From positions 28,798,082 through 28,862,081 of the forward strand of contig NC_067207.1 of the NCBI RefSeq assembly GCF_026262505.1: a stretch of DNA of 64,000 nt, written 5' to 3'. The notes below the pieces were generated by a model. That model was not told the DNA's origin. It searched no databases and saw only the letters and a list, made by a program, of their open reading frames with translations. This DNA is from Trichomonas vaginalis G3 (lineage: Eukaryota; Parabasalia; Trichomonadida; Trichomonadidae). Both the position numbers and the translations under genes were made by a program. Shown here in pieces: positions 18,015 through 26,490 of the stretch (its first letter is position 1; every line of letters starts with the position of its first letter).

Positions 18015-19520
18015 TTAAATATTATTTAAATATAATGGAGTAATAAAATAAATCGGAATTTCTATTAATTTATTGTCAACTTCAACTAATGCATTGCCGT
18101 TAATATATCTAACAAATTCAGCTATTGTGTCAAATCTTCGTCTTCTTTTTGTCATTGATTTATCAGTTTTTCCATAATCGAGATGAATCAAAACTTTATC
18201 CCCTTGTTTAAAATTCATGAGCCCCGAATTAATTTGTTCACGTTTAACATCATTCAACCTTTCCATTTGCTTTCTAATATATTCCCATTCTTTTGAAATA
18301 TCATTTTTCATTTCCACTGGTTTCATGTTTATAGTTCTATGCCATGTATTATTATAATAATATACTAACTGTTGTATGATGGAGTCATGATTTCCATCCC
18401 AGTATATCTGACCGTTAACCCCTAACGCATCTCTAAGAGTTCTCATTACCGCATCAACTATTTTATTATGAAACGTATATGGAGAGGATGAGAAGAAAAA
18501 ATTAATTTGTGGGAAATAATGAGTCATAGCTGCCTGAAATCCTTTATCGCCATCACCCCTGATATTATCTACTCTTTCATGATCTAGTAAGTATTGAATA
18601 GCTCTTCTTGTTTCCTGTTCTGTTTTCCCTTTCACCGGAATGCAATATAAATATCTAGTGTTAATGTTAATGGCAAATAAATAAGTAACGTTTCCTTTTG
18701 AATATTCCAGATGATCGATTTCGTATGAATATGGATATGGTGCAAATGAAGGGCGACTAAATTTTTCCTTTAACGGTTGAATTTTCGGGTCAATTGGTTT
18801 ATTTAATATCTTGAAATCCTTTTTAAAATCTTTTTGCTTCTTTAATGTTTGAAATGGATATAATAAAGTGAATGATGAAGGATTAACTAAAGGAGGAGGA
18901 GGTACTGTCATTGGAGGTTTTGGTGTTGCAAGTGGTTTAATTTTATCTGCTTTGATTTTGGATTTCATTCCTTCCTTCATTAATTCTGGATGTATTCTAT
19001 TCATTTGTTTTAAATATGCTGTATATAAAGGTTTGATATACTTTCCCGCTTCGAGTTTATGTTGAAGGATGAATTCCAAAAGTTGATCTTCATTTAAAAG
19101 TCGGGCTGAATATGGTTTAACTAATGAATCATAAATTAAAGCTTGTACTTCATTTATGGTCTGAAGAACCTGGGCGTTTTGCATCTTTTGTTTTTGCGGC
19201 TCATGATTATATAAATTATATAATTCATCAATATCTTCTTCTGTTAATACTTTATTTTTGAAATCTTTCAACTGTTTAAGTTGCGATTTAGTTTTTCCCT
19301 TTGAATATTCATTATTTTTAATTTTGTCTTTAATTTCAGAAATTATTTTATTATGATATTTCAAAATTTCATTTTTATAATATGGATAATAATATTCCAT
19401 ATCATCACCCGTTATATAATTATTATGTTTTTGGAGATATGCTTTTAAACCATAATAATCAAGAAATTTTTGATTAAGTACTAAATCAGCAATTAAATCT
19501 TTTAAATCTGTGTTATCCAT
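18015..19520 (-). CDS. Maverick integrase (retroviral-type DDE/D core)
   Basis: It joins the element ends to target DNA. The 501-residue protein has a long helical N-terminus, a proline-rich linker (PKPPMTVPPPPL, near 210), and an rve-type core: EIDHLEYS with the first Asp near residue 267, NIRGDGDKGF with the second near 319, and NKIVDAVMRTLRD near 350-360 where a Glu is normally found but an Asp is seen. Spacing between the second and third acids is about 32 residues. A basic SH3/chromo-like C-terminal domain follows (FKQGDKVLIHL, then KSMTKRRRRFD). The ATG at 19518-19520 follows the element's leader motif read on the minus strand. The frame is intact. Confidence 0.9.
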   Translation of the reverse strand: MDNTDLKDLIADLVLNQKFLDYYGLKAYLQKHNNYITGDDMEYYYPYYKNEILKYHNKIISEIKDKIKNNEYSKGKTKSQLKQLKDFKNKVLTEEDIDELYNLYNHEPQKQKMQNAQVLQTINEVQALIYDSLVKPYSARLLNEDQLLEFILQHKLEAGKYIKPLYTAYLKQMNRIHPELMKEGMKSKIKADKIKPLATPKPPMTVPPPPLVNPSSFTLLYPFQTLKKQKDFKKDFKILNKPIDPKIQPLKEKFSRPSFAPYPYSYEIDHLEYSKGNVTYLFAININTRYLYCIPVKGKTEQETRRAIQYLLDHERVDNIRGDGDKGFQAAMTHYFPQINFFFSSSPYTFHNKIVDAVMRTLRDALGVNGQIYWDGNHDSIIQQLVYYYNNTWHRTINMKPVEMKNDISKEWEYIRKQMERLNDVKREQINSGLMNFKQGDKVLIHLDYGKTDKSMTKRRRRFDTIAEFVRYINGNALVEVDNKLIEIPIYFITPLYLNNI

Positions 19521-19622
19521 TTATATAAAAATAAAATCAATGTTTTAAGGGTGCCCACCTCTTTGAATCATAGTATCAAAACCATCATTAACAGTTCCTT
19601 TTGTCTCTTCTGTGGCATTTTA

Positions 19623-22600
19623 TTAAATAAATGGCATACAACATCCATTTTCACAACATACAGCCTTAGTGTGTGCTCCTGTTAATGCAGTCTTACCAAT
19701 TGTTAAGCGAGTCATTGACCCATTTTTAAGTTGTAAATTAATATTCTGACCATCAAATATCAATTTATCATTTATTATATCCAAATAATTTTTAGGTGTT
19801 AATTGTTTATTTTGTCGTAAACTAACACCTTTCATTTTTTGTGCAATCTTTTTAAAATCACTTCCATCAATTGAACCGTTGAATGATGTATAACACTTAG
19901 GGCATAAAGCAACCATGTTATCACCTTGTTTCTCAATTGCTAAACCCAATAACTTCTTCTCATGTGCTTTTTCTTCAGCTTTATTATTTAATTTAGGTTT
20001 AAATTTCTCATCAAAACAGAAGAAATCAAATGGTGCGAATTTGAAAATGTTTTTATCATAAAATTGTTTATCAGTAACAATTGCTTGAAATGCTTGCGTG
20101 TTAGGAAGATTTGGGTCGCCAGCGATTGCCCAATAAGATGAATCAGTATCACCTTCAATGAAATGAAAACGATTAACATTCAAGCATTTATACATAAAAT
20201 CATAAATGAAAACCAAATACCAGTATTTAGCATTATCTAAAGTGAAGAATGCCTCTTGTAAACATGTATCACATCTATAAAATCTATCTTTAAGCATCAC
20301 TTGATATGTATCCTCACCTATTTCTCTTATGTTTTTAAACTTATTTGACATACATGCAACGCGTGACTTCTGTGCATTCATTATTTTAGTCTTTGCGTAA
20401 TTTTGTGTATTCATTGCATCGTAACCATATGATCCATTAAGTGAAATCTTGCAAAATAAACTTTTTCCTTTATTTCCTTCTAATTCAGCCTTTTGTCTTT
20501 CGTTCATAAATTTGTTCGCAAATTCATTAAAACAAGTGTTTTTAGTAAATGTTAAAATTGATTGAATGTCATCAATGATAAAATGAAATCTGTCTATTAG
20601 ATACCATAGATAATAAGAAGAAAATGGTTGATATTGGTTGTGTGTTGATGCTAACTGAGTTAATTTTCTCTGTTTCTGGTCAATTGGTAGATTGTTTGAT
20701 TTCATGTAATTATACATAAAACTGCCAATTGTTTTTTCATCTGTGATAATATCTAAGTTTCTTATTATCGGTAAAAAGTTTATGTAATCATTAATGTATT
20801 TTTCATCAATGTGACCCTTTACTTCAGCCACGAATAAAGTATTTTTCTTTCTAATAATTCCCAGTGCTTTTGCTTTCTTTGTTGCTGTATCACAAATGAT
20901 AACACCATTCAATCTTCCCGGCATATACATTTTATGGTCAGTATATTGAATGAAATCATGAGGATTAGATGAAAATGATGAAGGATATAATGAATTAAAG
21001 TCAACTCCAACGAAATGAGTCATAATGTTGGTGGTGTCCTCATTTGATACAGTTTTAGTTTCTGGATTATATGAAAGTTTATTAATGCGTGTGATTCCTT
21101 TAAGATTTACTCTATGTTGAACATTTGATAAACCACCAGTAATTCCATTACGGAGAATGTGATAAGCTTCAACTGAATCTAAAGTCATTGGTAAATTATT
21201 TTTTAATGCATAATTTCTTAAATTGATTCTTAAACGTTGAACATCTTCATCTTTATTTGATTTTATGACATTGCAATAACAACACATTAACTGACAATTT
21301 TCTTTGGTATGTGGTTTTTCATTATCGATTCTATCCAATGTTGGTTTATTTACATATGTAAACGCTTTACCACACATTTTGCATTTAGATGAAAGGATTA
21401 AATCGTGATAGTATTGAAAATCATCCATTGAAACATTATTTTTAGTATCTCTTTTCGCCTTTTCATCTTGTTTCTTATATGAATCAATTTTATATTTCCA
21501 ATACTTTTTTGTTAATTCAAAACTTGATTCCACATTTTCTTCTTCTGGATATGTTTCGTTAGGATTGAAGTTCTTATATGCTAACGCGTAACGAATCATT
21601 GATGCATTCGATGATAAAGAAAGATTATGAAGCATGTCAATTTTATAAACAAATGTTTCTTCGATAATTTTATCAATTGGGTCAATCATAATTTCAACGT
21701 CTTTATTGCAATAATGAATAAAATATTCTAATCTATTCTCAAAATTTTTAGCATCATTGAGATATATTTGATAATCTGAATCGGATATTGTTTCTTGTGT
21801 TAATGCTGAATAAAATGAATCTTGAGTGAATGGTTCCTTTTTATATAATTCATCTTCGTAATTCTCCCATGTGATGAATTGATAAGGGAAAAAGGATTTA
21901 ACACGTGATTTATTGTTTCCGAAATCTTGAGTGAATTGGTCTAATGTTCCACCCGCTATATAATTTCTGATGTCAATAAATCTTAATTCATATGGAACGT
22001 TTGTTTTCTTTACAATGATTTGCTTAAATTGTGAAGAAGAACCCAGCATTGATTTTATTTTCCATTTTGCAGTGTTTAAATCACGAAGAATTAAATTTAA
22101 ATCAAACTTTCCCGAATTAAAACCAATGATATTCACTTTATTGAATTCCTCATCTAGAAGTTCTTTAAATGCTTCCTTTTGTTTCTCATTTAATGTATTC
22201 ATTAATTCTTCATATTGTTCAATATTTGATTTAGCAACTAATGAACAGGTTGAAAATAAAAATTCAATCCAATCAGAGATGAACGAATCACTTGATGTTA
22301 AGCAAAAATTCCTCGTAAATGTTTTATCACGGTCTACGACCTCGCCGCTTTGCGGCTTTATTTTGACAGTTGATGATACCATAAATGGTTTTAAATAAGC
22401 GTTCAAAGTTGCACATTCAGAAAGTTGAAGTTCTTCTTTAGTCTCTAATGTTTCGAAGTCAAAAGTAATATAATATCTTGTTGGTTTATAATATTCCTGC
22501 AAATTATGTGCTAATAACCATTGATATATCTTCTGTTTCGTGATATGTGGTGCATATGGTTGTTGTGTGTTTTGCAATTGAACGTCTTGAATTAATCTTC

Positions 22601-23093
22601 CATTATTTTCTTTACATTTCTCACAATGTTTTAAAAATCTTCTTTGGTTTTTCCTTTCTGGATCATCACGGATAGAATATACTTCTTCTTTGCAAAAGGG
22701 GCAAACTTTATATCCTGTGAGTGCTTCAACGTCTGTAATTCTGTCAGCGTGAAGTTTTCCACATGGACTCTGTGTTAATAAAATATTTACTGTTTCAAAT
22801 TCTGGATCTATCATTATTGATTCCACTAATGGAAAGTCTACCTTGTTAATGTCTACGTCTTCTGGTTGAGGGTCACAATAATAAAAATCAATATTAACGT
22901 TTAACATTCTTGCTAACCTCTCACTTTCTGATGAAATGTCAAATCCTTCATATGCATCTATGGCTTCATTTAAATAACTTCTACGAGTTTTAGGATTAAC
23001 ACCATCAGGAATGTTATAGAAGCGTTTAAATAACCTTCTACCTTCGGCTCTTATTTGATTATCATTCATTTTAGCTGTTCCATTTTTATTCAT
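19623..23093 (-). CDS. Protein-primed family B DNA polymerase with HNH-like insert
   Basis: It replicates the element from its ends, normally primed by a terminal protein. Exonuclease motifs are YYITFDFETLE (near residue 205), NIIGFNSGKFDLN (near 325) and YCNKDVEIM (near 463). Polymerase motifs are FVGVDFNSLYPSSF (A, near 693), KISLNGSYGYDAMN (B, near 880) and EGDTDSSYW (C, near 982). Between the two parts, residues about 565-612 form an HNH/zinc-binding insert: CKMCGKAF, TLDRIDNEKPH, NCQLMCCYCN. A further CxxC...HxxCxxC knuckle lies near 131-160 and a CPKC site lies near the C-terminus. All acidic residues of the catalytic motifs are present and the frame is intact, so the enzyme is probably active. 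Length 1156 fits Trichomonas Maverick polymerases. Confidence 0.95.
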   Translation of the reverse strand: MNKNGTAKMNDNQIRAEGRRLFKRFYNIPDGVNPKTRRSYLNEAIDAYEGFDISSESERLARMLNVNIDFYYCDPQPEDVDINKVDFPLVESIMIDPEFETVNILLTQSPCGKLHADRITDVEALTGYKVCPFCKEEVYSIRDDPERKNQRRFLKHCEKCKENNGRLIQDVQLQNTQQPYAPHITKQKIYQWLLAHNLQEYYKPTRYYITFDFETLETKEELQLSECATLNAYLKPFMVSSTVKIKPQSGEVVDRDKTFTRNFCLTSSDSFISDWIEFLFSTCSLVAKSNIEQYEELMNTLNEKQKEAFKELLDEEFNKVNIIGFNSGKFDLNLILRDLNTAKWKIKSMLGSSSQFKQIIVKKTNVPYELRFIDIRNYIAGGTLDQFTQDFGNNKSRVKSFFPYQFITWENYEDELYKKEPFTQDSFYSALTQETISDSDYQIYLNDAKNFENRLEYFIHYCNKDVEIMIDPIDKIIEETFVYKIDMLHNLSLSSNASMIRYALAYKNFNPNETYPEEENVESSFELTKKYWKYKIDSYKKQDEKAKRDTKNNVSMDDFQYYHDLILSSKCKMCGKAFTYVNKPTLDRIDNEKPHTKENCQLMCCYCNVIKSNKDEDVQRLRINLRNYALKNNLPMTLDSVEAYHILRNGITGGLSNVQHRVNLKGITRINKLSYNPETKTVSNEDTTNIMTHFVGVDFNSLYPSSFSSNPHDFIQYTDHKMYMPGRLNGVIICDTATKKAKALGIIRKKNTLFVAEVKGHIDEKYINDYINFLPIIRNLDIITDEKTIGSFMYNYMKSNNLPIDQKQRKLTQLASTHNQYQPFSSYYLWYLIDRFHFIIDDIQSILTFTKNTCFNEFANKFMNERQKAELEGNKGKSLFCKISLNGSYGYDAMNTQNYAKTKIMNAQKSRVACMSNKFKNIREIGEDTYQVMLKDRFYRCDTCLQEAFFTLDNAKYWYLVFIYDFMYKCLNVNRFHFIEGDTDSSYWAIAGDPNLPNTQAFQAIVTDKQFYDKNIFKFAPFDFFCFDEKFKPKLNNKAEEKAHEKKLLGLAIEKQGDNMVALCPKCYTSFNGSIDGSDFKKIAQKMKGVSLRQNKQLTPKNYLDIINDKLIFDGQNINLQLKNGSMTRLTIGKTALTGAHTKAVCCENGCCMPFI
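22344..22356. repeat. GC-rich hairpin inside the polymerase gene
   Basis: GCCGC-TTT-GCGGC perfect stem with three-base loop in otherwise AT-rich coding sequence; it encodes part of KPQSGEVV. Confidence 0.5.
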
Positions 23094-23153
23094 TTATGTA
23101 AGAATAAAAATTAAAAAATAAATAAAAATAAAGTTTATTTTTTTAAAGTCCGA

Positions 23154-23166
23154 GACTCAGAGAGTC
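23154..23166. repeat. GC-rich hairpin after the 378-aa gene
   Basis: GACTC-AGA-GAGTC, a few bases after the stop codon at 23172 in the direction of transcription, followed by an A/T-rich run. It could mark the transcript end. Confidence 0.4.
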
Positions 23167-23171
23167 CAGGG

Positions 23172-24308
23172 CTAAAGTCCATAAAATGAATTAAGAACAC
23201 ATAAATTTTTATCATCTGCGACGTGACGAATACATTTTAATTTACTCAAGAATGCGTACCCTGATACATTAAATCTAATTCCTGTCTTATTTAATTTCAC
23301 AACTTTGAAAAGGAATGTATGAATAGCTATAAAATGATGAGATGATGTTTTATGGGTTGCTTCCATTTTTTCTGAAATAAATGAATAAATATAATGTTTA
23401 TAAGTTTTCATATCTTTTATGTTCTTAATAACGAATGGTATAGACCTTTCAACTTCGTCTTCCTTCGGTGCTGTTCTTTCATATGAAACATTATTGGTAT
23501 CTTCAATAATGAAACCACAATCACATAAAATTTTATAGGTTCCAATTGTTTCTTTTGATATTTTATCTAACAAATCAAAAACTTTATCAACACCTGTACA
23601 TTTATTTAAATAATAATTTGTGTAAATATCATGGTCTTCTTTCTTAATCGTATTTGTTGCATATGTTACATTTTTCAGTGCTTTTTTGAATTTTTCAGAA
23701 TCAAGAGGAGGTGAAAGTAATATACATGGATAATCTCCATCGTCAATAACCTGAAGCTTATGTTTATGAATAAATTTTGTGCCTTCTTCTGAAAGTGTTT
23801 CGTCAATATCACCATCTAATAAATTTTTAGTAGATTCCAAAAAGTAATTTTTATATCTTTCCTCATGTGATTTTTGAACTTCTGATTCTGAAGCTGGGAT
23901 ATTCATTAAACCCTCTACTTCATTCTCAGCATTTCTCAATTCACTAATTCTTTCATCTATTTCATTTCTTAATTGTTCCAATTTCTCAATCTCATCGTTA
24001 TAATATTCATCTTGTTTAATTTTTTCTTCAAAATATTCAGGAGGTGTTTCAAGGCTCTCTGAGCCCAGGTCCTCTGGACCATAAAGAGGAATATTCTCCT
24101 GTTTTTCAACTTTTTTGGGATATAAATATCTCATTATAGCCTTTTTAGTAATTGGTCCGTTATATTTAAATTCATTCAACAATCTGGAAAACTCTTTCAC
24201 ATTCTGCATATATGTTGGATAAGAACCGTCTCCAAAATTTTCTAAAATATTTTCTAATTCTGAATTAGTGAACTTTAAAGATTTCAATGAATTAGTTGTT
24301 ATACTCAT
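23172..24308 (-). CDS. Maverick protein of unknown function, 378 aa
   Basis: The gene nearest the right end, intact, starting MSITTNSLKSLKFTNSELEN behind a TTTTTTTATTTTATAATAA leader. The N-terminal half contains a coiled-coil stretch (EKLEQLRNEIDERISELRN, near 105-130). The C-terminal half is beta-rich with CDCG and ends SKLKCIRHVAD...NSFYGL. No catalytic motif is recognised. Terminal proteins and other replication partners are often encoded beside the polymerase, so a terminal-protein or regulatory role is possible, but there is no direct support. A pair of GC-rich hairpins at 24053-24080 encodes YGPEDLGSESLE inside it. Confidence 0.65.
   Translation of the reverse strand: MSITTNSLKSLKFTNSELENILENFGDGSYPTYMQNVKEFSRLLNEFKYNGPITKKAIMRYLYPKKVEKQENIPLYGPEDLGSESLETPPEYFEEKIKQDEYYNDEIEKLEQLRNEIDERISELRNAENEVEGLMNIPASESEVQKSHEERYKNYFLESTKNLLDGDIDETLSEEGTKFIHKHKLQVIDDGDYPCILLSPPLDSEKFKKALKNVTYATNTIKKEDHDIYTNYYLNKCTGVDKVFDLLDKISKETIGTYKILCDCGFIIEDTNNVSYERTAPKEDEVERSIPFVIKNIKDMKTYKHYIYSFISEKMEATHKTSSHHFIAIHTFLFKVVKLNKTGIRFNVSGYAFLSKLKCIRHVADDKNLCVLNSFYGL
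24053..24080. repeat. Tandem pair of GC-rich hairpins inside the 378-aa gene
   Basis: GGCTC-TCT-GAGCC at 24053-24065 and GGTCC-TCT-GGACC at 24068-24080. Both have perfect five-base stems and the same TCT loop. Confidence 0.6.
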
Positions 24309-24354
24309 TTATTATAAAATAAAAAAATCTAACTTTATTTTTTCGGAGTTTTGT

Positions 24355-24380
24355 GACGAAGTGCGAATCTTCACTTCGTC
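24355..24380. repeat. Hairpin abutting the right terminal repeat
   Basis: GACGAAGTG, eight-base loop, CACTTCGTC: a perfect nine-base stem ending one base before the inner edge of the right terminal repeat. There is no matching structure at the left end. Confidence 0.7.
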
Positions 24381-24381
24381 A

Positions 24382-24555
24382 AAAATATATTCTTTTTATT
24401 AATGGTAATATAGGAATTGTAGGAATAAAAACTTTTTATAAATTATTCATAAATTTTTAAAATCTGCTATTCGGAAGTATGTTCAAAAATCATTCAATTA
24501 TGTGAGAATTCTTACGATTACAAAAAAAGTCACACAACCCGCATCATATACTACT
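24382..24555 (-). repeat. Right terminal inverted repeat of the Maverick (174 bp)
   Basis: Reverse complement of 4703-4876 without a mismatch. It ends ...CATATACTACT next to the right TTGATT duplication. Confidence 0.96.
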
Positions 24556-24561
24556 TTGATT
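24556..24561. repeat. Target site duplication, right copy (TTGATT)
   Basis: Exact copy of 4697-4702, directly after the element's last base. On the minus strand AATCAA encodes the NQ of the Stealth motif TDNQ. Confidence 0.95.
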
Positions 24562-24855
24562 ATCTGTAATAATATGGATTTTTCTGATCCATGGAAGATA
24601 TAGATCAACAGTCCTTAATGATAATAAGAGTTCGTTTTTTTCAATATATCTATCTTTTATATCTCGAAGTTGCATTTCTTTTGGCTTGTATTGCTGAAAT
24701 TTTTGATTCCATTCAGGATCCGATCCATTTACCCATAAATATACCAAATCTATTGGCTCGAAAACGGAAAAGTACATTTCTCTGGTAGAATAAACGGGAA
24801 ATATGTATACAATGATTGAAAACGCTAGGATATACAGTCTCTCTTTATGTTGCAT
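24562..24855 (-). pseudogene. Stealth-family protein, 5' half
   Basis: From the ATG at 24855, MQHKERLYILAFSIIVYIF gives a hydrophobic N-terminal anchor, as in Golgi type II enzymes. The conserved CR1 motif IDLVYLWVNGSDPEW follows, then NELLLSLRTVDLYLPWIRKI and HIITDNQ, where the target duplication begins. The rest of the protein lies at 3990-4702, beyond the Maverick. Together the halves give about 335 residues. The host would make only a short truncated product, so the function (sugar-phosphate transfer in the secretory pathway) is lost from this allele. Confidence 0.85.
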
Positions 24856-25512
24856 CAAAATGAATGCGTTATTTTGCAAAAGACCAAATTTCAAAGAATA
24901 AATTCAGAACTTCTCAAAGTGGAAAACATTTTATTCACAATATATCTACATTCTCCAAGAATGCCAATTTTAGTAAAATTTAAATGTTTCACTTTTCCCA
25001 AAAGTGGCAAAACATGCCATAAATCCGAACAATTGATTTTCAAATTAATAAGGGATATAGAATCATTAGGATCCATATGTGAATTATATGAACTTATTTT
25101 GAATAGTTACCAAAAGGATAAAAAGTTTTGTGAATTTTGTTTTAATTTCAATAATTTATATCATTTGAGCTTCATGTTTTGATTGATATATCAAATTCAA
25201 TTTTAAATAGAAATGAAAATCAATATTAAATATCTTGATATGAAATTGAAGAAATATTGGATTTTTGGAATGAATATTTAGGAATTATCAGTTGCACATG
25301 GACAAATGGTGTGTTATTTGCCCTCACATTCAATAAAAATGTTCTTTTGGGCTTTTAATTCGATATCATAGAAGAGAATAGGCTGTGCCAAATAGCAGTT
25401 GCTGACTTCTTTGAACAAATTTTGGATTTTTATATCAAATTCACATTTCCATCAACATATACCATCAATATATAAGCTACAAGCCATGATTTTAGTGCAC
25501 GTTAGTAAATTT
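24856..25512. other. Intergenic region upstream of DNAAF6-like and Stealth genes
   Basis: The region between two divergent genes. A plus-strand frame from 24847 to 25182 is probably fortuitous because it overlaps the Stealth signal anchor and matches nothing known. The rest is AT-rich without clear structure. Confidence 0.5.
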
Positions 25513-25518
25513 TCAAAA
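25513..25518 (+). promoter_or_regulatory. Initiator-like TCAAAA before DNAAF6-like gene
   Basis: TCAAAA directly before the ATG at 25519, fitting the trichomonad initiator, in which transcription begins at the A of TCA within about 20 bases of the ATG. It supports the internal ATG as the start. Confidence 0.45.
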
Positions 25519-26022
25519 ATGGAAAATGGAGGCATAGATATCCTTGCTCTTAAGCAAATGTTTGAAGATTGCAGTCATAAAGAAGAAGAAGAGCACCAAG
25601 AATATTTTGAGCAAGTCATTGAAGAAAAAGAGAAAGAAACTTTCTGGGATGACGATGAAATTACTCCAGTTGGTTTCTACAAAGATTTATCAGATGACAG
25701 GCCAGAACCAAAATACCACATACATTACAAACAATGCATCGGAACAGGCGATGTCTATCTTGGTCTTAATATGAACGACCCATCTAATGCAAACGTCGAT
25801 GCTGTCGTTATAAAAGTTGCACTAAATGGTACCCAGCCAGATGATATAGATCTTAACGTTATGAATGGCTTTCTTGATCTTCGCTGTCCAAAATATCATC
25901 TTACACTCAAACTTGATAAAGTTCCAGATGACAAAAAAGAAGTTTCCGCGAAATGGAAACAAGAAACAGAAGAACTTACAATCGAAGTTCCTGTTAAGAG
26001 AGAAGAAATTAAAATTGTTTAA
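25519..26022 (+). CDS. DNAAF6: Dynein axonemal assembly factor 6 / PIH1D3-like
   Basis: A 167-residue protein from MENGGIDILALKQMF. An acidic N-terminal stretch leads to EPKYHIHYKQCIGTGDVYLG, MNDPSNANVDAVVIKVAL and LRCPKYHLTLKL, closely following the order of the PIH1D3 CS-like C-terminal domain (PEYEI..KQ.VGTEDVFLG...DPS). This protein works with HSP90 to preassemble dynein arms in the cytoplasm, which fits a flagellated host. The frame is open further upstream to 25399, but the initiator and the family's N-terminus support 25519. Confidence 0.82.
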   Translation: MENGGIDILALKQMFEDCSHKEEEEHQEYFEQVIEEKEKETFWDDDEITPVGFYKDLSDDRPEPKYHIHYKQCIGTGDVYLGLNMNDPSNANVDAVVIKVALNGTQPDDIDLNVMNGFLDLRCPKYHLTLKLDKVPDDKKEVSAKWKQETEELTIEVPVKREEIKIV

Positions 26023-26490
26023 AAAAATTAATATAGATACTATCATGATTTGAAAGATACATATTTATACAAGTATTTTATTTGAAAAACATTACATTAC
26101 AAAGAATTGAAATGTTAGCTAATTTTGGAAAAAACTTTACTCTAATGAAGTTGCAAATTATGCCGAAATCATTAGAAACATGTTGCAAATTGTGTGCTGT
26201 ACAAATTTTGCAGCGCAAATAATGCAACTCATAATATTCATCTAATGAACACAATTGAATAACTGGTTCACTTCATGAACAAGGCAGAAATTGTAGCACT
26301 TCTTTCTTGCCTCGTAATATATTAATTTTAATAATTAATACACAAATTTTGAATAACTAGGATCAAATGCTGAAAACATTGACCGACGCAATGTTTCATC
26401 TCATAACAGAGAAAGACATAGAGTGATTTATTGTAACTCTGCAGATTTTGTATCCATTATAAAAATACGTTTCAAAAATTGAAGATAACA
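26023..26490. other. Intergenic, AT-rich
   Basis: About 470 bases between two plus-strand genes. I see no frame, tRNA or clear repeat. Confidence 0.55.

Larger units (their letters stand above)
4703..24555. mobile_element. Complete Maverick/Polinton element (19,853 bp)
   Basis: The unit has 174-bp perfect terminal inverted repeats starting AG and ending CT, and a 6-bp TTGATT target duplication. It encodes the diagnostic Polinton pair, a protein-primed family B DNA polymerase and a retroviral-type integrase, plus a packaging-ATPase relic and capsid-type genes. Its size and layout fit the 15-25 kb Mavericks known to be abundant in Trichomonas. Left-arm virion genes lie mostly on the plus strand and right-arm integration and polymerase genes on the minus strand. 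Perfect end identity means the insertion is recent. Several left-arm genes are frameshifted, so this copy probably cannot make particles alone, though its integrase, polymerase and helicase frames are open. Confidence 0.96.

Noticed and set aside
24847..25182. 111-codon plus-strand frame
   Set aside because: It overlaps the start of the well-supported Stealth 5' half on the other strand, has no family resemblance and lacks an initiator.
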